From contig FN648797.1 of assembly GCA_000310025.1 (NCBI GenBank), positions 1-41,406 of the forward strand: a stretch of 41,406 bases of DNA, written 5' to 3'. This document shows, piece by piece, positions 25,501 through 34,700 of the stretch. Below the pieces are notes generated by a model that saw only the letters and a program-made list of their open reading frames with translations, did no database searches and was not told the DNA's origin. Positions within the stretch are counted from its first letter, which is position 1; the number at the start of each line of letters is the position of its first letter. Position numbers and translations under genes: made by a program. The DNA comes from Ectocarpus siliculosus. Taxonomy: Eukaryota; Sar; Phaeophyceae; Ectocarpales; Ectocarpaceae.

Positions 25501-28500
25501 AGTTAGTCTTCCAACAGTTTACCAATTCGTAATCGGAACAAGAGGATGTGCGTGCCTGCCAGCTGCTTGTCACGCTGACTAAGTACGGGTGCCGTCGGTG
25601 CTTGGGGGGTGGAATTGATCGTACCGTGGGCACTCCAAGGCGAGACCGTGGCCAATGACTGAGGTTGGCTCAAATCAATCGAGACCTTTCGTTTTCATGT
25701 TATCTTGAGTATACCTGGTCACCAACTTCGAACGTGAGCAGCCGTTCTCCATCAGCCACCTGATAGGACATGGAAGGCATGAGACATGAGCGATTCAAAA
25801 TTGGTGGGCCGGCAGAAAAAATACCAACTTCAAGAGTACCAAACATCGGCGGCGCTTCAGGACATCGACTAACAACCCATCGATTACAACGGACGACGGG
25901 TTACACGCATACTTTGCCAAGACGGGCTTCGGATGGAAAAAATGGGACCTTGACTGCTAGAGAAGAGTGACGAGGCATCAGAACACGCGTTGTGCAGAAC
26001 TGGAACAAGAAACACTCCACATGTAAGAACTGGATGGTGACCTGTGAGGGTAGGTAGCTCCAACACCTGCTCCTACTGTACGTTTGTGGGATTCCTGCAG
26101 TCGTTGGATATGTTGCTTCCCGGTTTCACTACTGTCATGCCGTAAAACGTTTCGTTCTGTCATGTCGTGAGCTAGGGAAGCCTTTTCGACGATTCCTACA
26201 ACACTCGAAAATGATGCGTCGAAAATATTTCATGCGTCACTCACGAAAATGTGGTTTCCATCCGGTGACGGCAGCAACCTGTTATACGCGTCCGGTTCGC
26301 CTGTGGCGACGCTGCATATCACCGACCCACTGCATGATAGTCATCATCGGGAACGAGGTACAGTCAGGAGAAACGTGCTGGTGTTGGGGGTGCCGCAGTG
26401 CTCGACAACAAATCCCTACACAAATGTCAGACGTGCTGGATGCAAATTTTGCCTCTCACAGGTCACCATCCGGAGTCCTAGCGTGCTGGAACAGATCCCC
26501 AGTGGCTTGGTTAAGCCCGTAAAAGATCTGCGCAGAAGATTAGCAGAGAGGCATCCAACAAGGAGTACACAGACACCAGACTTCAGGCGTACTGACTGAT
26601 CATTGATAGATCATGTGGGATGCTGGTGTGGTGGCAAGCCGTGGAGTTGCCGACCTGTACAGTATACGTATCCCTCCACGTCAGGGGTTGGCAGATGCTG
26701 ATGCAGGCATCGCTCGGGTTATCCGGTCACCGACGACAAGACGTAAGTTCCAGCGGGCAAAAGCAAGGTCCCCGGAAGCGTACCAAAATTCGAAAAATGC
26801 ACGATGCGCCAAAGGCGAAAGCCACAATGAATCTCTGTACATACCCTTTCAATGCGCCAAACATCATAGCTCCGCGTTTAAATGACCTTGCCCGAATCTA
26901 GGACGACACTGATGCAAAGAGCGGAGGGCATGAAAAGAGGTATTTCAAGCCCAGCCAAAAGCCAGCATGTCGTGGTATGCTGCATCTCAAAAATGCAAAT
27001 ATGTAATCGTACATTCCCAAGATCCAGCAGTCATCATGTCAGCAGCCAACTACCCAGCAGCAACATACACGCGTCCTACACAATACCACACGTACCCTCG
27101 CCCGAACATACGTAGCCACTGATGCAAAGGTAGATGCGTGTTGGTGTGCTTGTGTGCTTGTGGGAAAACACACAGGAGCTCTATTTGTGAGTCGGCAGGG
27201 CTCACATTGAGGGAGGAGGTATGGTTTTTCAAGCCGTATCATAGATCATGCTCATAGATCATTTGAAGATACACTGAAAAAGAGTAGTTTAGGCAGCTTG
27301 ACGACCGATATATTCAAGGTATACAAGGTCGATCTGCCCGACCGGCCGCCCCGCGACTACCCATCAACCCTTCGATGACCCTGTCTGTGGCCACCACCCT
27401 TTCGCGGGCTGCCCTCATGACATCCCAACCAACCCCTACAACCGTGTAGAAAAAAATCAACGCGAAGCGGCTCGATCGGTTCATTTACGCTGCAGAGCAA
27501 GGGTATCCCGAGGCTAGGGTCTACCCCATGAACTCCTCGCGGCATTTGCCGCCCCCTCTCCCCTTCTTTGATAAGGGAACGAATAAAGACAACAGAACCT
27601 TACCCAAGGAGAAGAAGGGGGATCCAAACAGGTAGGTTCCTTCTCACCGTGCCGTTGGGGCTGATGGCGACTGACGTGTAGTCCGCAGGCTCAACCTCGT
27701 CGCTGAAAGAATTCCCGAGCAGTAGCGTGCCGCCGTTATTGGAGCTGTCCAACATCACGACGTTACCGCTCAACCCCTCTATATAGACCTGGGTGGGTGA
27801 ACAGGGTGGTGGTCGGGACAACAAAGGAACAGGCAGTGGAGGTGACGAGAAGATAGATCAACTCCATGAAAACGTGCCAAGCAAGATTGCGGGTTAAGCC
27901 ATTCTACCGATGGTCAGCTGGTGACGAACGGAACTAATCCGAGCGAAAGCCGGTGAGAACACGGCGACACCGCCCCAACCGCTGCCTGAATGTCAAACGG
28001 AGGAGCCCATGCTTGCAACCTCACCCCTACCGAGGTCGGCGACACAGCGATGTACGAAGGCCTAAGTATCTTGCTCGGGATCTTCGTGATCGATTGTATG
28101 GACCCGGTCAGTTCATCTTGACCCACGCTGGCGCCGACGTTGAACACCTTCACGACCAAGTACGACGACACGAGTACCTGCGTCGGCGAGCGCATGACCA
28201 GGATACGATCAACGCAACATAGCCAGCTGCTTGTAGGGGTAGGGCATGCATCGTTTCGCTGAGCTCGGTTTCACCTTCCAGACATCCAAAGATCCAGTGT
28301 ACGGTAGGGTAGGATATCGAACTACCACGAATGCCAGTCCACGAGCAGGAAGAACAGGATTTTTATCTGGAAGTGCGACAAAACATAACGCAGCAGTCAT
28401 GCAATACTATACCACGTAGTCCCCTGTTGGATCGGCATTGGCGGCGGTAATGGCAGCGTTGGATACTTGATCAAAATATTGCAGATGCCCGTTGTTCTTG

Positions 28501-31429
28501 CGCTCGAACCGGTAAATGTCGCCCTCATCCACGGCAACCTGGAGTGTCACGGATAACAATCAACTTCAACACGTTGCATACTTTTATGTCCAGTGGCTGG
28601 ACTACTGCTAGAAGTGCCCTCGTTTCGCAAGAAGCACATCAAAACGAAACAAATGTGGTCGCATAGCCTGCCTTACACACGGGTTAACTGTTTGTGCGCT
28701 GCATGGGTAAGATAGGCAATGGTCAACCGTGTCCTGCGACGGCTGCAACACCCCGGACGACCGTTCACGCATGCATCGGTGGGAGAAAGTCCGTCAGCAT
28801 AGGGCCGCTGCATACTCATTCCGCGCCACTCACAAGCAGAGTATCGCTGGATGTCATGCCCAGGTAGAGAAAGTTGGTACTTGAACCTATGTCGTCTTCG
28901 TTGATAGGACTAGACGAAGAACGAGAACAAACGGGCGGTTAGTGTTTGTTTGTGCTGTGTGCAGTGGTGTTGTAGTTGGCCTCGCTGATGTTGTTGCAGT
29001 GACAATACTGGAAGAGCACCTCCAGAAATGACCGCACGGAACGATATCCACTGTCGATTCAGAAACAAGGCATTTGAAGGCCTAGGGATGTGTACGATCG
29101 ATGAGTCATTGTCAATAATATGGGTATTGTTTTTTCTGGTGTCGCGTGTGAGCTTCGTGAGTTCTACAATCTCGATGGTTGGTGAGTGCACGCACCGTGC
29201 ATGCTAGCAAGAGAACCCTCCCCCCTGTGCGTACGATAATGACAGGTTTGGCCTCAATATAATTTCCTGCTTCAAGTACCACGGCTCAAAAGCTATGCGC
29301 AATGTGCGTTGCGCAAACTTCTCCAACCATGAAACGACGCAAGTACTTCAAACGTCATGTACACGTGCGAAGGACATCATCAAGAACGTTTGGGGGGCGA
29401 ATCGACTCTCCGACGTGAAACGTTCTACCGATGTACCCAGATATGCCCAAGCTACTGACCTGGAGATATCCACTGTTTCGAACGAATATATTTTCTTGGA
29501 GCGGAAGCAGTGCGGGGCAACGGCCAACACACCCCGGTCATGATGATTCCCGTTGAAACGTTCATTGCGCCGGCCGCATTATGCGGTCGCGTCGGATTCG
29601 GACGGCAACCAAAACGACGGGGGGGAGGATGCGATAGTCTTGGAGATCTTCATGAGCTTGAGGGGGGGAAAGCCTGCACAGTCGGGGGGAACGTCAGTCT
29701 CTAACTCCCCAACAGCATGGGTTGGTACATACTAGATCGATATCGATGGTTGGGTATTCGCCAGAAACCTAAATTTCCTGTGTCGGCTCTCAAGTCTTTA
29801 CTGCCCACTCCTGCCTGATTCGCCAGTTCAGCGCAAATCTCGCAGCAAGTTGATAAACGATCATTCATGTAGCCTGGATGGGTTGTGAAGGGAGTCAACA
29901 ACCCTGGCTACTCGAGGCCAGCAACAGCGACATCTAGTCAGATTTTTCCTGGCGCAGGTGGGGGAAAAGAGTCAATGACTTCGAGGCTAACAGTACCCCC
30001 AGGTCAGCGGACAGTACTCACCGACAGGACTGGCAAAACGATGTATATGTTGGTTCCATCGAGGCTCGTTGTGACAGCAGACGCATACAAGGAAGCGTCT
30101 TGCGATTCGTAGGTGTATTCGCTGACGAGAGTGAGCTGGCCGTTGGGGTTGACGTCGAAGCTTCTGAAAATGTAGACCGGATCAGGCCCTTCATCGATTG
30201 CCGTTGATATCAGCTGCAGTGATGACGGGTGGGGGGAACATGCAGCCTGAAATGGCCTTGTCTCTGTATTCGAGGTGATATTGCAAAGGTGATACCGTTT
30301 CCCGAATGACACCGAGAAGATAGCGGTAAGGAGTTGACGTTACCGGGTTGTTGCTTAGATGTTGCCTCTGTTCATCCAGGCAACCTACACTATATTGAGA
30401 ACCTCGCGGCCCACAACTATACTTGACATCAAGGTGTTTTTTTTTTTTAGAACGAACGAATGGGTTTCAACACGAACGATATTTCTGCACACGTGTCTGA
30501 CGGTTTGGTGGTCCCTTCTGATTGGGTAGACATGCCGGGGATAAAAATAGATGATATCTGCGTCTCTCTCTCGCTGTTCTTGTGCATCGACGGAGGTTTC
30601 CTCCCCTTACGCGTTCGTACCGAAAGGCCATCCGGTGTGATAGCAAGCCTGTCATTTGGAGTGTTGCCTCCTGTCAAGACCGAAGAAGTTGCGTTGGAGA
30701 ACCTATTCAGGTGATCGACGCAACGGAGAATGTGGGCACAGAAAGGACGGAGGGAACGTGATTCCGTTCGAAGACTACCATCGGGTTAGGCAGTCCTACT
30801 CTTAGCAGACTGAATAGCAGCGCATGTATGCGTGTCACATTTAACCTGTGTTGCTCACGTGCATTGAGCCGCCGCCCGCCTTGCCGTCCATCCACAGGTA
30901 AACAACAACGCAGTGGCCCCACGGTAACCAAGTACCCGTGCTGTCCCTGTCATCATAGCTCGGGCAGCAGTGCGTGTACGGGTATTCCCTGCCGGCGCGC
31001 AACCCGTACACTAGGTAGGGTTAGGCAGTCCTGCTCTTAGGGCGTAGAAATTCTTACACACAACACAATACATAGTCTATCGCTGTATTCAAACGACGAC
31101 ATTTCCAACGACGCTGGAATGCGTATCTGCACTGCTGTAGCACGGAACCCACTTGTCACTCCTTCAGCCCCATCAGCAAGCAGCCTGGCTTCAACGGCCG
31201 CCACAGCAGGGAGGTTCGTGCCGTTTTCCCCATGGGTTCCTCAGTGCACGTGCCGGGGAGGTTACTTTACAGCAGTACAGCAGTAGAGGCGAACGGTCGC
31301 AATAAAATGGTCGCTAACGTTTCATGTCTACAGCCACAGTGCCGTGACGTCACTGTAGTGGGCTAGGCGAGAGAGGGTGGAACAGAGTAGTGGAAGCAGG
31401 TGGCGATGGAGGGACCCGAGAGACTGCAT
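4369..31429 (-). CDS. Giant multi-exon receptor: beta-propeller + REJ + GAIN/GPS + multi-pass membrane domain (polycystin-1/PKDREJ-like)
   Basis: This gene has about 54 exons, rebuilt by hand; every proposed intron is GT...AG on the minus strand and codon phase is kept at each junction, giving about 2300 codons. The order is possible signal peptide, propeller repeats (about 1-415), Pro/Thr/Ser hinge (about 420-500), REJ-type ectodomain (about 500-1350), linker and GAIN-like region with a GPS near residue 1709, TM1 (about 1735), then a multi-pass membrane region with an IQ motif near 2165. Known REJ/GPS proteins such as polycystin-1, PKDREJ and sea urchin suREJ are surface receptors linked to Ca2+ signalling and gamete interaction; a similar role here is inference. 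I see no PLAT domain after TM1. Both ends are uncertain: the first exon is a weak call and the last exon has a second copy at 741-1016. Architecture is confident; a few splice sites may be off. Confidence 0.8.
5028..11342 (-). CDS. Multi-pass membrane domain with IQ motif
   Basis: Exons 11187-11342 (TM1, GGLLLLFVLLLLVLL), 10861-10988 (basic cytosolic loop), 10390-10504 (RHHPWFGIVAPSSSDLTLTR), 9863-9969 (LLIFAQILVHMLVEASF), 9539-9617, 9076-9149, 8644-8781, 7836-7981 (two helices), 7099-7298 (long hydrophobic exon), 6641-6691, 5527-5675, 5339-5417 and 5028-5155 (TM, CLIVFTASVAWINLCYVVMY). About nine helices are visible before the last exon. The 'HxW...TR' loop before TM2 is also found in polycystin-1-like proteins, but the PLAT domain expected there is absent. 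Exon 5527-5675 has AAVKIQTLVRMYQAHQR, an IQ-type calmodulin-binding helix. I cannot show a pore; channel function is not claimed. Confidence 0.75.
11758..14353 (-). CDS. GAIN-like region with GPS autoproteolysis motif
   Basis: Exons 14204-14353, 13904-14041, 13261-13436, 12825-12967, 12375-12640 and 11758-12024. The first five encode a helical, acidic region (for example LERALEEES) ending in a strand-rich part with SVSVPEGAI. The sixth contains a GPS: a Cys and a Trp, then LNVTCWSFHLSDF, where His-Leu/Ser would be the cleavage site near residue 1709. GPS motifs sit at the end of GAIN domains, and in adhesion GPCRs and polycystin-1 self-cleavage leaves two non-covalently bound fragments. The usual C-x-C-x-H-L-T is C-x-S-x-H-L-S here, so one conserved cysteine is missing. 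TM1 follows about 25 residues later, as expected. Confidence 0.8.
14693..19306 (-). CDS. REJ ectodomain, second half
   Basis: Exons 19240-19306, 18756-18822, 18216-18321, 17443-17538, 16831-16965, 16326-16384, 16181-16272, 15715-15884, 15374-15441, 15128-15216 and 14693-14799. Motifs run in REJ order: VEQGVLRANIQGGEFR, NDLVLDGSDSVDDDD, YEWWC, IYEFFLNVSK, ANLVIPRGLLTGGSTYTFRL, MTLTINAPPTGG, then a stretch rich in W, D and FSFSY, and finally VSDSFGATA with SPVTVRV. The 'N-x-PP-x-GG' and 'DSxGA' signatures are characteristic of the C-terminal part of the REJ module in polycystin-1 relatives. The split at 16273-16325 implies an intron of only 53 nt and is the weakest join; exon 15374-15441 is also less certain. 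Confidence 0.8.
19528..23730 (-). CDS. REJ (receptor for egg jelly) ectodomain, first half
   Basis: Exons 23572-23730, 23035-23137, 22682-22850, 22136-22362, 21345-21700, 20843-20946, 20538-20617 and 19528-19659 (or starting at 19647). Family-like motifs include FSNDGESIIVAFS, a Cys-Glu-Trp-Thr block, LDGRASSG followed 14 residues later by SWNVS, RPTSLRITATSPAC, LNHSWSEVGG and ITFPAYTLGYPGSSYLFAAT. REJ modules alternate 'xLxLDaSxSxG...xxYxWSV' with 'LxLPAxTLxxGxxYxFxxxA', and both halves appear in order. One of the phase-1 breaks falls inside a cysteine codon and restores Cys exactly on joining 22682 to 22362. The region would be extracellular. Confidence 0.82.
23375..23400 (+). repeat. GGGGT simple repeat
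   Basis: About five GGGGT units inside the receptor intron between exons 23035-23137 and 23572-23730. On the plus strand it could form a G-quadruplex; on the transcribed receptor RNA it is a CCCCA tract. Confidence 0.7.
24144..25410 (-). CDS. Pro/Thr/Ser-rich hinge and start of REJ ectodomain
   Basis: Exon 25332-25410 encodes 26 residues rich in Pro, Ser and Thr (for example PSPSPTESPTSAPV). Exon 24144-24471 continues with TPRPTPGPTPAP and a second TPTPGPTLAPTTSAP block, then becomes a globular sequence beginning VAVLLPAPNLESAVLSDTQ, as at the start of REJ modules. Such low-complexity segments are usually O-glycosylated stalks between extracellular domains. A nearly exact 32-bp direct repeat underlies the two PTPGPT blocks, so the hinge probably varies in length. 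Confidence 0.78.
24361..24474 (-). repeat. 32-bp direct repeat inside the hinge coding exon
   Basis: Two nearly identical 32-bp units about 80 bp apart encode Glu-Gly-Thr-(Pro/Ser)...PTPGPT. This is an in-frame coding duplication in the Pro/Thr-rich stalk. Confidence 0.6.
25715..26527 (-). CDS. Last propeller exons of the giant receptor
   Basis: Exons 26460-26527, 26245-26329 (or starting at 26311) and 25715-25759. The first reads IFYGLNQATGDLFQHARTPD and ends in phase 2; the second contains LLPSPDGNHIF, a typical propeller 'SPDG' turn; the third is a 15-codon exon reading VADGERLLTFEVGDQ. Phases 0-2, 2-0 and 0-0 link them without a break to the preceding propeller exon (27648) and the following hinge exon (25410). 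The start of the middle exon is ambiguous between two AG acceptors that keep the same phase. Confidence 0.62.
27648..31239 (-). CDS. Beta-propeller exons, N-terminal part of the giant receptor
   Basis: Exons at 31062-31239, 30621-30702, 30022-30213, 29460-29494 (35-nt microexon), 28834-28909, 28413-28538, 28031-28177 and 27648-27788. They carry repeated blade-like motifs: LAITPDGLS, DPVYIFRSFDVNPNGQL, KIYSFETVDIS, VAVDEGDIYRFERKNNGHL, SYIAVSPTS and TSVAISPNGT. The pattern 'xxxVSPDGxxVYV ... IxxFxxxxxTGxL' is that of seven-bladed lactonase/YVTN-like propellers. Several exons begin and end in phase 0, roughly one blade strand group per exon. The domain would be extracellular if the signal peptide is real; its ligand cannot be read from sequence. 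The most upstream exon (31062-31239) has no ATG and was recognised only from its open frame and fitting splice phase, so it is the least certain. Confidence 0.7.
30783..31040 (+). repeat. Pair of 23-bp direct repeats
   Basis: GGGTTAGGCAGTCCTACTCT at 30783-30802 (continuing TAG) recurs at 31018-31040 with one change. Both copies lie in the intron between receptor exons 31062-31239 and 30621-30702. Origin unknown. Confidence 0.5.
31354..31429 (-). CDS. Proposed first exon with short signal peptide
   Basis: An ATG at 31429 opens 25 codons with a hydrophobic stretch (LLPLLCSTLSRLA), then a GTGACG donor after 31354 in phase 1. That joins in frame to an acceptor before 31239, across an intron of only about 114 nt. 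The choice rests on phase, on the hydrophobic start expected for a protein with an ectodomain, and on the nearby divergent gene, which leaves little room further upstream. The donor is not a strong consensus, and another upstream exon is possible. Confidence 0.35.
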
Positions 31430-31703
31430 AGGCCAATTCCGGCTGGATCGTTGAACCAATATGGAAACTAGAGTGGAGGGGTAGGCCCTGGCGAAGCAAG
31501 CGGTAGGTGATAGTTAGGATATGGCAAGCGCAAGCACGCGAGCACAGACTGAGCACCCAGCACCGAGAACTCCCATTTCCCACCTCTCCTTGGTTCTCCG
31601 TGTTTTTCGGAGGCGACTCGCTGGGCTGATTCCGCCGCATTTTTTGTCCCGGTGTGGGCAGATGTGCATGCTGTGTGTAACTTGTGCGCGTTGTAGGGGC
31701 ACC
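31430..31703. promoter_or_regulatory. Shared divergent promoter region (inferred)
   Basis: About 274 bp separates the proposed start codons of the minus-strand receptor and the plus-strand D27-like gene. It must hold the 5' UTRs and core promoters of both if the first exon of the receptor is right. I see no convincing TATA box or other named motif. Confidence 0.35.
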
Positions 31704-34700
31704 ATGATGCGGCTAAGAGCAACAGCCTTCGTGGCATCAGCGTCACTGGCGCTTTTGATGCCGGCAAAGTCCTTCATACTGCCCACCTGTCCACACACAA
31801 CAAGCATCGGGCAGCGCCAAGGACAAAGTGCTTCATGCGCTGGACCAAGTCGGGAATACCAGGCGCGGTTTGATGGAGAAACGGACACAGCCGGCGCTCT
31901 TGGCAGGGTAGGGGCGGCGAGGATTCCACCCCTTAGTGCGATAGCTCAGGTAATGCGTGGGTGTGTTTGTGTGTGTGCCCGCTTTGTCTTGCGGGGGGCT
32001 GAGGTTAGGTGTATTGTAGGTCCAAGTACGTTCGCGTACACCTGGCAGCCCGCACAGCTATTTTTCGTTGACACATGGTTGACACGGACTTGCAGCACCC
32101 GGAACACATGCAGTAAAACGCAGACGAGGTGTGTTTGACATGCACTGCTGCATTCCTGAAATAATTCCGCCAGTTGTCAGGCATCCATCCACGACCAAGG
32201 GCTCTTTGTAGAGGTACAGTTGCATGTAGGATTCATCCGTCACTCGCCGATACAACAACTGGCTCTTTACGACGGGTGAGGCCGAGCGATTTTGTGATCG
32301 ACTGGTTTCGTAAACGACCGAAACAGCAGCCGGCGATCACATACGAGATGCGTAAGACCCGCTGGGACGTGTTCCGGAGGAGAAATTACTGCAGATGCCG
32401 CACAGAGCAGCGGTTGGGACTTGTCATTGCCAGCAATTCGCGCAGTCTATTCATACCTCCAGATGCCTTCTCCACGGGTAGAATCAGCAAAAACAAACAC
32501 CCTCTAAATTCAAGACACATAGGCGACACGGCGGGCGTTTAGGCAATGTTACAGTGTTGTTTTGCCGGGATTTTTTTTGTTTATTGCTGTCCGGGACCAG
32601 CGTTCCCAAACTTCAGAACGCCTTGCGAACCATCACCAAACAATAGGGCCACACTACGCACCTCAATTGGCACTTTGTTGTTGGGCGATATCTCAATATA
32701 CCGAGCGTTAACCGCAAGTGCCACTCCGAGGGTGCCAGCTGCAGGGGCGACACGCAAGGGTTGTTCATTGTTACGGTCGCCGGACCTCCCCCGTCTGATG
32801 ATACCAGGCCCCAAACATATCTCCTCTCTGTCTCGCTATCGTTTCCGTTTTTTTTTTTCCTTCTCAACCACCACCCTTTCCATGTCGTTGGATTGCGGAG
32901 CCCCCGGCAAATATCCTCTTGGAAATAGAGTGCAAAGCGGGCCCAGATCCTTGTTTCATGTTTGTCGATATCTGCATCCAGGAGGGGCGAACCCCTAATG
33001 TCGTGGATGCCACAGAAAGCCAACGACACCAGCTTGTGTGTCCACCGTTTGGTTGAAGTCGCACGGCCCAGCGTCAGATGCTGATGCGTCCTCCAAATCC
33101 GTCTGTTCAACCACATCTGCCTCCAAGTCAACCTGTCGTGTGACACTGGTAACAAGCACAGACTGCGAAAAAATGGCGGAAGACCGGTATACAACGTCTA
33201 GTAGGATGTGAAAGTACTGTGCGGTCTTGTTTCAACAGCCCACGTAGATCCAGGGTGGCGCCAGGTGTAAGTGCGCCAAACCGCTTGCCCGGGGACGATA
33301 TGGGAAAAAGTCCCACATCGGAAAAAAAGCCTGATTACTGGGTCAGCACTTTTCCAACGCTGTTTTCCTTACCCAGAATGCCACACGCCCTCATTTCCCT
33401 TCGTTCCTTCGGCGAGAAGGGCTTGTCAGGACCGTAGCTACTCGGAGGTGCCTTCATACGTGACGGTGGTGGGCTTTAGTGGCGGTGGTGCCAAGAAGGT
33501 CGAAAAACCAATCCCGGCAAAACAGCACTGGCTAAGGTTATTACGGGAAATCAGTAGATGGCATCATGGAACAGCGACCTGCGCGTGGGCACACCCAGAT
33601 CTGTTGCTGGGGGTGTGCTGTCGAAGGCTGCAGATGAGGCCCAAAATGTCAGCAAATCTGGGTCCAAATCGAGGCCCATTCCATTCACGATCCACTGCAG
33701 TATGGACGGCCACAGACCCAATCTTACAAACTGCTAAACGTCCAAGGCGACGACTACAGGAAGTCTGGGTCTGTCACGGTGCGTACAGCAGTGGATATTG
33801 AATGGAATGAGCCCAGACGTATGGACACAGCAGCAACCTTCGAGAGCACGGCCCCAGCAACAGATCTGGGCGTGCAGTATCACAGGTCGCCGCACCATGA
33901 TGTCCTCCGCTAAATTCCCATCAAACACCAACAATTTCTGAGCCGGAAGGTCGTTTTCGATTTGGTGGCCTCGTTGCATCTTGGATTTTGGTTGCCGGGG
34001 TTGTCATGCCCCCCTGTAGGACGCTGTTTTGGGCAGCGTACCGTCGAAAGCAGCAACATTACCCAAACCAGTTCAATGACCAGGAGAACGGTGTGACTAG
34101 GAGCCGTCTAACGCGTTAAACAACGTACACTCAATTTTCGGCGACCACGCCATTTTCGTCTCTTCCCCGGATGGCCTTCTGTTTTTGTTTCTGAGTTTCC
34201 AAGAGTGAACCAAGGGATGCAATTTCAAGTTTACCCCACATAGCGTGTAGAGGAGATGGGAGGGCTCCAGATTGTATGTCGTTGATTTCAAACGGTTTGA
34301 CCCTTCGGGTCCATTTTTGTTCAGCCTGCCTTTAGTAGGGTAAGACAGCCTGTGACCACGGCAATCGACCGGTCAAGTGTTTAATCAGTACGGACAGCTA
34401 GTACTGCGTAAAGAGATCGGAACGGTTTTTGTTGTGTGTGAAGACACTACCAACAACCCTTATGCCCGTGCCGCGAAGGGCCACCTCTTGTAGCCTGATT
34501 GTTTCGTGTATCTACTGCTGTATATAGAGGTACGCGACGACCGCAGGAATGCAGTTGTATACCGACAACCAGTATGGAGGTTGTGTGTTTCTATCTAGCT
34601 TCTTGCCACTTGTTTTTGGCAGCTGAATTGTGTTGCTGTTGGCTCGCGTGTGTTGTGTCCAGTACTATGCCTTACCCAGACAGCGACGAGAATGGTGAGC

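Noticed and set aside
31521-32138. 205-codon plus-strand open frame overlapping the D27 start
   Set aside because: It uses the frame of the D27 first exon but begins upstream of its better-placed ATG and runs past the donor at 31950 into intron.
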